Shown piece by piece: positions 25,790 through 64,000 of a stretch of DNA of 64,000 nt. The notes below the pieces were generated by a model. The model worked only from the letters and a program-made list of their open reading frames with translations. It had not been told where the DNA came from and ran no database searches. The first letter of the stretch is position 1. Each line of letters begins with the position of its first letter. Location: positions 111,671,108 through 111,735,107 of the forward strand of contig CM063283.1 in the NCBI GenBank assembly GCA_032173965.1, given 5' to 3'. The DNA comes from Sitta carolinensis (taxonomy: Eukaryota; Chordata; Aves; Passeriformes; Sittidae). Position numbers and translations under genes: made by a program.

Positions 25790-26085
25790 CCCAGCACTGC
25801 CCTCATCACCCTAAAACCACGTCCCCAGGTGCCACGTCCAGATAACTCTTCAACACTTCCACAGACAGTGACTCTGCCACCTCCCTGGGCAACTTCTACC
25901 AGTACCTGACCACTGTGTCAGGGGACACTTGTTCCAATATTTAATCTGGAATGGAAGGTGATTTCCTCTCATCCTAAAAGGATTACCTGCTGGTCCTTTG
26001 GGATTGTGCCCAGGAGGAATGGGTACACGTGGGAGGTGTTTCTCCAGGGATGTCACTGCAGGACTGTGACACTAATCATTCTTCC
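25790..26085 (-). mobile_element. CR1 LINE fragment (reverse)
   Basis: Reverse-orientation CR1 remnant. It is recognised by GTGCCACGTCCAGATAAC, then GACTCTGCCACCTCCCTGGG, TTCTACCAGTACCTGACCAC, TTGTTCCAATATTTAATCTG and GATTTCCTCTCATCC, which follow the reversed CR1 3' region block by block. Diverged and non-functional. Confidence 0.8.
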
Positions 26086-26154
26086 AAAAGAGTGAAGGCT
26101 GAATTAAAGAAACAGTACTAGTAAGAAAAAAAGACCTCAACGTCCACACTCACC

Positions 26155-26470
26155 AAAAAAAAAAAAAAAAAAAAAAAATCCCCCCCCAAACAAAACCAAA
26201 AATCATAAGAATATGAATAATAACAAGAGTAAGAATAAGAAGATGAAGAAGAAATAATAGTAGTAAATAAGGACAAGAAAAGGAATAAGAATAGTAAATT
26301 GAACGAGAATTATGAGAAGATAAGGAGAAATAGTAGTCGTGGTAGTGGTAGTAAAAATAAGAAGAAAAACAATAATAGTAAGAAGAAGAATAAGAAGAAA
26401 AATAAATAGTAGTAGTAGTAATAATAATAATAATAACAGTTGTAGAAGTAAATAATAGTATCAAATTAAA
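26155..26470. repeat. Poly(A) and purine-rich trinucleotide simple sequence
   Basis: A run of about 24 A and a short C run are followed by about 260 bp of AAG, AAT and TAG-type units, ending in perfect (AGT)n and (AAT)n near 26405-26440. Plus-strand composition is almost entirely A, G and T. The minus strand reads as a Tyr/Ser/Ile-rich false open frame (26150-26482). Probably microsatellite growth seeded by a retrotransposon tail. Confidence 0.85.
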
Positions 26471-26492
26471 ATAAACATCCACACATCTTCTA

Positions 26493-26550
26493 GAACCACA
26501 GAATGAAGGGAAGGACCTTAAGGTCCTCTAGTTCCAATAGTTATCTTCTG
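26493..26550 (-). mobile_element. Short CR1 3' end (reverse)
   Basis: About 60 bp matching the reversed CR1 3' end (ACCACAGAATGAAGGGAAGG, then GACCTTAAGGTCCTCTAGTT). It may be the tail piece of the CR1 copy at 25790-26085, split by the simple-sequence block. Confidence 0.65.
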
Positions 26551-27270
26551 CTCTCTCTCTGAGACATCCTTCCTATTTCTTTCCACCTCTCTACCTCCCC
26601 TTTCTTGTTAAATAAAATCCATGTTAAATAAAATCCTTGTGTTGTCCTCCTATGGTCTCCTTTGCACCTTCATTCTGGCAGAGGCATCTCTCCCTAATGG
26701 ATTGTAACACTTGCACAGGGTCCCTTCCAGCCACAAGCATCCCGGGATTCTGTCAGCACCTCGCTTCCCTTTTCTTCTTCCCTCTGCTTCCAGCTGGGAA
26801 TGTGCTTGAGAATGTCCAGCAAAGAAGCCTTTGCTGTCTGCTCTGGGAGCCCACACAGCTTTGGGACTTTGTCACCTGCACAGCTCTCTCGAGAGGCACG
26901 GCAGAACCAGCACCCCGAGAGCCTCGGGAATTCCTCACTGTGGTCCATGGCACACACTGCAATGGTCTGGAATTCCAGTTTCCAGCAAGGAGAAGATGTT
27001 CCTGCCCCCTAAGGCAAAGCTCTGAAGGGGCTGAAAGCCAAGTGGAGCAATTTCTTATGACATTTCATGACAAGTTTTCATAACTTAATCACTTAATAAC
27101 CAGTTTTAGCATGTGCATTGGGAAAAAAAAAAAAAATATCAGGCGAGGATCTTTGGGTGGGAGTTGCCACAGGTGAAGAGACACTAGGAGAGAAACAGAG
27201 CAGGCACCTGCCCCATACCCACAGAGAGCCCCTCTATCCCCGGGAAACTGGGTGTCCCCTCCGTGTCCCC
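26551..27270. other. Intergenic upstream of C2CD2, no gene seen
   Basis: Contains a 17-bp tandem duplication with two AATAAA copies (GTTAAATAAAATCC, about 26607-26637) and a poly(A) run at 27122-27134. The open frames at 26637-27083 (plus) and 26650-26962 (minus) have no recognisable domain. The AATAAA followed by TGTGTTGTC could be the R/U5 part of a further LTR remnant, but I cannot define its ends. Confidence 0.4.
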
Positions 27271-27870
27271 CTACCCTCCGAGGTACCGGACACCCACCCA
27301 AGCCCCTCTACCCCGGGCACCAGGCGCCCGTCCCGACTCCTTTACCCCGGGGACACCGTGCGCCCACTCCGGACCAGTCTGCCTTCGGGGGCACAAGGAG
27401 CTCACCCCAGGGTACAGGTGCGCCTCTCCATCCCCTTTACTCCAGGCTACCAGGAGCACATCCCGAGCTTGCCGCATCCCCAGGAGCACCCCATGCTCAT
27501 CCCAAGCCACTCTTACCCCCGGGGGTACCACCCCAAGCCCGTCCACCCCCTTCTCCCCGGCGCCCATCGCGGCCCCTCTGCCGGACGCGGCGGGCCGAGC
27601 ACGCCGTTCGTCCTCCCGCCAGCCGCCCCCGCGCCGGCGGCGCTGGGCAGCAGCCCGAGGCGGCGGCGGGGCCGTGCCCGCGGCCGGGGCCGGGCCGCTC
27701 TCCGCCGCCCCGGGGCGGGGACTGCGCCGTGGGCGGGCGGGGCAGCGCGGCGCGTCCCAGGGCAGCGCCGGCGCCCGCGGGTCGAGCGAGCGCTGCGCGG
27801 GGCTGCGGCCGCCGCTGCCCGCCGGGCGCGCCCTGCTCGCTCCGGAGCCGCGTTCCCATTATGGTCAGCC

Positions 27871-59758
<31,888 letters not shown>

Positions 59759-60066
59759 ACCAAACCCTCTGCAATGGGACCCCTGCTCACCAGTTGAGCA
59801 CTTGTTTACAGAGCAGTACTAGAGAATACAAATATGGCTGATGACTTGCATAAAAGGATGTACACTATTAACAGTGGTCTTTTTGCTTTTACTCTCTGAT
59901 GATGAAGTCGCTCCTCCAAATACATGCAAGTGCTGAATGTGTCCTGACAGTTTTTGGAGGAGCGTGTGGTTTCTTGTGGAAGAGGAGGGAGGATGGGGAA
60001 TGGTTCAGGTGCAGACCAAGAAGGCACCTGATATCCTGGGATGCATTGGGAAGAGCATTCCCAGCA

Positions 60067-60925
60067 GGTAATGCCCCTGTGCCCAGCCCTGGAGGCTCCT
60101 CTGGGTGCTGGGTGCAGCTCTGGCTGCTCAGCACAGCAGGGACAGGAGCTCCTGGAGCTGAGGGAGGGCCTGGAGCAGCTCCGTGCCCAGGAGAGGCTGA
60201 GGGAGCTGAGGCTGCTCAGCCTGGAGAGGAGCCCAGGGAGAGGGGACTCAGCCCTGCCTGTGCCTGCTGTGCCTGGGTGTCCCTGTCCATCCCAGCCTGT
60301 CCCAGTCTGTCCCAGTCTGTTCCAGTCTATCCCAGTCTGTCCCAGTCAGTCCCAGTCTATCCCAGTCTGTCCCAGTCTATCCCAGTCTGTCCCAGTCTGT
60401 CCCAGTCTATCCCAGTCGGTCCCAGTCTGTCCCAGTCTATCCCAGTCTATCCCAGTCTGTCCCGTCCGCAGTCGTCCAGTCCCAGTCTATCCCAGTCTAT
60501 CCCAGTCAGTCCCAGTCTGTCCCAGTCTATCCCAGTCAGTCCCAGTCAGTCCCAGTCTGTCCCAGTCTATCCCAGTCTATCCCAGTCTTCCCATTCTGTC
60601 CCAGTCTGTCCCAGTCTCTGCTCCAGACCCAGCCATGGCCCCAGAGCCCCGGGCAGGGGCTGAGCCCAGCAATTCCCTGCACAGGAGGCACAGCTCCTGC
60701 CCTGGGCAGGGACCAGAGAGGGGCTGGGGGCTCCTGCCTGGCTCTTCCAGAGCCCTCTGGACACACTGCTGTGCCCTGTGCTCTGGGATGGCCCTGCTGG
60801 AGCAGGGAGGGGGCACCAGGTGACCCCACTGTGACTTCCAGTGTGACTGATCCTGTCGGGAGGACCCCAGCGTGATCACCTGGTTTACACCAACGGGGAG
60901 CTCAGAGCTCAACCATCACACCCTG
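60067..60925 (+). mobile_element. CR1 LINE fragment split by a 10-bp array
   Basis: The left part (60067-60250) carries CR1 blocks such as AGGAGAGGCTGAGGGAGCTG and GCTGCTCAGCCTGGAGAGGA. The right part (about 60640-60925) carries ACACTGCTGTGCCCTGTGCT, GATGGCCCTGCTGGAGCAGG and a degenerate 3' end (CTCAACCATCACACCCTGTG). The array lies between them, so this is one plus-strand copy expanded internally. Confidence 0.75.
60285..60622. repeat. 10-bp minisatellite (CCCAGTCTRT)n
   Basis: About 32 tandem units of CCCAGTCTGT, CCCAGTCTAT, CCCAGTCAGT or CCCAGTCGGT, with one disrupted unit near 60461-60480. Stop-free in several frames, which makes false open frames of about 254-260 codons. On the minus strand GGG recurs every 10 bp. 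Confidence 0.97.
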
Positions 60926-61187
60926 TGACTGAACGTCTGCAGAGAGAGAAGACACCACGTGCTCCTTCACTGCAGCCTGCAACAGGAGCAACTGATTTCT
61001 CTGGTCAGACTGAAAGAGGGGAAAAAAGAAGCCCAGATCCAGTTTGTGTTGTAATTTGGAATGGGTGAGTGTTCAGAAGCAGAAGGACAGCGCTGACTCC
61101 GATATCCTACTGTAATTACTGTAGCCTGCTGTAATCACTGCTCAGCCCCTGTAGGTGGGGAGATGCCTTTGACATTAGCCATAAATC

Positions 61188-61193
61188 AATAAA
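61188..61193 (+). promoter_or_regulatory. C2CD2: Candidate proximal poly(A) signal of C2CD2
   Basis: AATAAA in AAATCAATAAATTATGC, the first after the C2CD2 stop codon (about 1.43 kb downstream). No strong GT-rich element follows closely. Confidence 0.35.
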
Positions 61194-63934
61194 TTATGCA
61201 AATACCAATACTAGCATATTGTTTAATGTTCTGCTTAAACAAAAAGTCACACTTAAAAACCCAGAACTTGGTTGGGGTTTTTTAATCTACTTGAAGCTGC
61301 TCACAAACAAAGTATTTGCAAAATCTTTCATGTAGCTTTTCTTCCCTGTGTGAGAAGCTGTATAGCTGATGCAAAAACTCATCTTAGGGGCTCTAATTCC
61401 TTCTCCCAAATGCTTATTAGACAAGTACATAAATCATCATATCAAATGCAAAGCTAGGAGCAGTAAATGGTGAATAGAGCATAGTTAACCCTACAGTGCT
61501 GTTCATTGGAAAGCTTGTCTTGCTTGCCAAACACTTACTGAGATTTTAAGATACACAGTTGTGAAGAAAGCTTTTGATAAAATCTTAATTCCCTTAGTTC
61601 AGTTTCTAGATCTACCAGTGTTGTCATGTGCTGAGTGGTTTCTCAGATGAGTTTTTGACCTTTTTTCCTTGCTAAACATTGCAGCTGGCTCCTTTAGTCT
61701 AAAAAGTTTAGAAAAACTGATGGGAGTAAAGGGCAAAGTTTTCATTTTGGCTGTGAAGAAGAGTAAATTGTCAGTATTTCACAGGTACCATCCTTCATGC
61801 TTTACATGTACTTTTCCATCACCTACATTCCTGCTGAGGACAAAGGACCAAGCCTCTTCTCTTCAGCCAAGAAAAACAAGCATTCATTTCAAGTAAATTA
61901 CTGACATGAATGGATGATAGACCTTGTGCCTACTTTGCCAACAGTGATTCTCCCCCTGGCCCCTTTCCTCCCTTTAAGCTATCCAACACTGGCAGGTATC
62001 TGGGCTTTAATCAACTTAAAGCATTCATAAAAAATAGAAAGTTACTGAAGAATAGAAACACAATTTCAAATTTTTGATGGCCTCAATGTTCTGGGGTAAA
62101 TCAGTATCAAAGTAGAGGGGGTTTGGTTTCTTTTTTACCAAGAAAATATTAGACCTGTCAAAATCTTTTAACTGTTTAAAAATACCGTTAATGTGTAACC
62201 TCCTAAGATCAGTGTGGGAGTACAGCAGACCAGACTATCAAATAGGTGTACATTTAAGCATGCTGCTTGTTATGAAAACACTTGAAAGCATTTTAATGTT
62301 CTGTATTTTGAAAATTGGGTACAAATTAATCTTCTGTAGCAGTATTATGCTTGGAAATCCCAGTTCAGTAATACAGGTTTGTCCAGCCTGAATGTGCCTG
62401 AACAGTTTTGTTTACTTCTAATTTAACACAAGGTAGAAGTTTTGTTTCTTCATTTGTTCCACAGTGGTTCATGATGTGAGCATTAAAACCCTGATGTCAT
62501 GTTCCCTCAACAGACACTTTTTCTCTTGATTTCACCAGGAATTCTCTGTATTATGGGGCAGGGGTCAAGTCCCTGTCATTTTTAAATGCTCAGTCTTTGT
62601 TGTTGAAGGATAAAACCACAACTGGTCCCTACATTCAAGAAATCCGAATGAAACTGAGCTCCATGGGTAGCACACACAGTAAAAACAAGGAGCTATGGAA
62701 TTGGCAATGTAGAGGCAGCACATAACATTACTTGAAGTCTTCTTACATTACTGAGCTGGGATTTTAATTTACAGAACCTTTAGCATGTACTGTAGAACAG
62801 GGTGAAATAACACTGAGTAAATGCAGGATACAGGACTAGGATTTGCTTGCGACTTACCCCAGAGAATGGATACACATTTAAAAAGTGGTTCATCTTAAGA
62901 TCTTGATGATCACTTGCATGCTTGTCTTGATGGTGGGAATGAAGAACATTCTTTGCTGCAAACTGTGTGAAGGTTTGGGCTCACATGTGTTAAGAGAAAA
63001 TGAATTCTTCAGATGAGGAGAGCAAGGCATTCGGTGTAAAAAGGGAATCTGGTTTTTATTTGCCTTCACTCCTCAGGAAAATAAACATCATTTGGTTTGA
63101 TGTTGGATCTCTGTATCTGACGGGTGTGTTCCTCTTCTTACTCCTCTACAAAGAATTTATGTCCTGCTGTAAAAACAGGCTAAGACACTAAACACAAGGG
63201 GATAGTTGAGTTTCTCATTTGTGACAACCCCAAAGACCCACAATAATGAATCCTGTCCCCTCCTTAGGTTGTCATTTAAGATCAGATCTGAGGATGTACA
63301 TCTTTTGTGTATTTGGGTCAGTGAGAGCTGGATCCTCCCAACCTGCAGGATCCACACAGCAGTTTTGGGTCAGAAAGACTGGATTTGTCAACTGGCACAA
63401 GTAACACTGTGATGGGTCCTGTGCAGTTTTTGTGAAGGATGCCAGAGGGAAGCACCTTCTGTGTTTTGTAATTTGATCCATTGTTCAAATGTCTAGTTAT
63501 CAAAATTACAAAGAATTTTAACATCTACCCACTTGAATAGCTAAAATCTTTACATGATATTACACTGAAAACTGTGTTTGCTGCCTTGCAATTTTATGAT
63601 ATCAGAACAGTAGACTGGAAACAACCTGTGAAATATTCATTCCTTTTGTCCCTTTTCTCACACTTCTGTGTTTCTGGGTGTTCTGTACAGCAAAGAAAGC
63701 ATGTATTTATTTCATGAGGACAAAGAGATGAAGGCTTGCTTTTCCTTTCTAAAGAGTTTTTCTGCCCATACCTGCAACTTCTTAATTTGTGTTTGCAGTT
63801 TGTTTTGCTTTATGGTGTTTAAATTTGCCTTGATGGAGATGAGCCCTATCCTCACCAAGATTTGTCTTAGCTTCAGTGTGAATTTTGACTGAGTAGATAG
63901 TACAAGAATTAAATTGCTCTTTGTAGATGAAAGC

Positions 63935-63940
63935 AATAAA
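63935..63940 (+). promoter_or_regulatory. C2CD2: Candidate distal poly(A) signal of C2CD2
   Basis: AATAAA in GAAAGCAATAAAACTACC, about 4.2 kb after the stop, close to the length I recall for the human C2CD2 3' UTR. Downstream context is cut off by the window end. Confidence 0.35.
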
Positions 63941-64000
63941 ACTACCTAATATCTCTAATGGAAATACAAGCTAAGTAACTTCCTTAAAGTGACTGAGATC

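Larger units (their letters stand above)
59759..63960 (+). other. C2CD2: Probable C2CD2 3' UTR
   Basis: No further gene is seen. Human C2CD2 has a long 3' UTR and AATAAA hexamers occur here at 61188, 63080 and 63935, so transcript may run to the end of the window. The first 1.1 kb contain a CR1 copy with an internal 10-bp array. From 61000 on the sequence is AT-rich and without recognised repeats. There is no AATAAA between the stop and the array, so the array is probably in mature mRNA. Confidence 0.5.

Noticed and set aside
26150..26482. 110-codon minus-strand Tyr/Ser/Ile-rich frame
   Set aside because: Pure translation of simple-sequence DNA.
60285..60622. Possible CRISPR-like or repeat-spacer array
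   Set aside because: The units are contiguous 10-mers with no spacers, in a vertebrate gene context. It is a minisatellite.
59899..60823. Two overlapping plus-strand frames of 254 and 260 codons with Pro/Ser/Val repeats
   Set aside because: They are readings of the stop-free 10-bp array and CR1 flanks; several frames are open at once, so there is no coding selection.

Overview
This is a vertebrate nuclear window, most likely from a bird. It carries many remnants of CR1 retrotransposons in both orientations, with the 3' ends and internal blocks typical of bird genomes. It also has one LTR-like block resembling songbird retroviral LTRs (from memory, not searched). Two same-strand genes lie in the order ZBTB21 then C2CD2. 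In human 21q22.3 the same two genes are neighbours in the same transcriptional order, with PRDM15 next downstream. The species cannot be fixed from the sequence alone.

Layout. Positions 1-9962 are non-coding and read as the intron upstream of the ZBTB21 coding exon, with two CR1 remnants, a poly(T) tract and a CATC microsatellite. The whole ZBTB21 coding region lies in one exon at 9976-13150 (BTB domain plus nine C2H2 zinc fingers, about 1058 residues). It is interrupted by two apparent one-base deletions, each in a short homopolymer. A 3' UTR of about 4.9 kb runs to a poly(A) signal at 18069. From about 18.1 to 27.2 kb is an intergenic interval filled with CR1 remnants, the LTR-like block, purine-rich simple sequence and a decayed repeat of about 33 bp with partial coding character. 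A CpG island at about 27.27-28.72 kb holds the C2CD2 promoter and first coding exon. C2CD2 then runs through 14 coding exons to a stop at 59758. All splice phases close, giving 703 residues: an N-terminal membrane anchor, an SMP-type lipid-transfer region, a C2 domain, an acidic linker and a basic tail. The rest of the window is probably C2CD2 3' UTR.

The two genes are not known to act together. ZBTB21 is a nuclear BTB/zinc-finger transcription factor. C2CD2 is an endoplasmic-reticulum-anchored lipid-transfer-type protein of the TMEM24 family.

The best leads are in C2CD2. (1) A minisatellite of six units, 77-81 bp each, starts inside exon 10 and copies the exon end together with its 5' splice site, so six GTGAGC donors lie in tandem. 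The first two extra donors would add 27 or 54 residues in frame. (2) An inverted repeat of about 100-150 bp, with an exact 30-bp core, sits in introns 8 and 10. It brackets exons 9-10, whose combined 312 nt preserve frame. That geometry favours circular RNA or paired exon skipping. (3) A 10-bp array of about 32 units, with G-quadruplex potential on the minus strand, lies inside a CR1 copy just after the C2CD2 stop. I see no bacterial or phage-type system and no CRISPR array.
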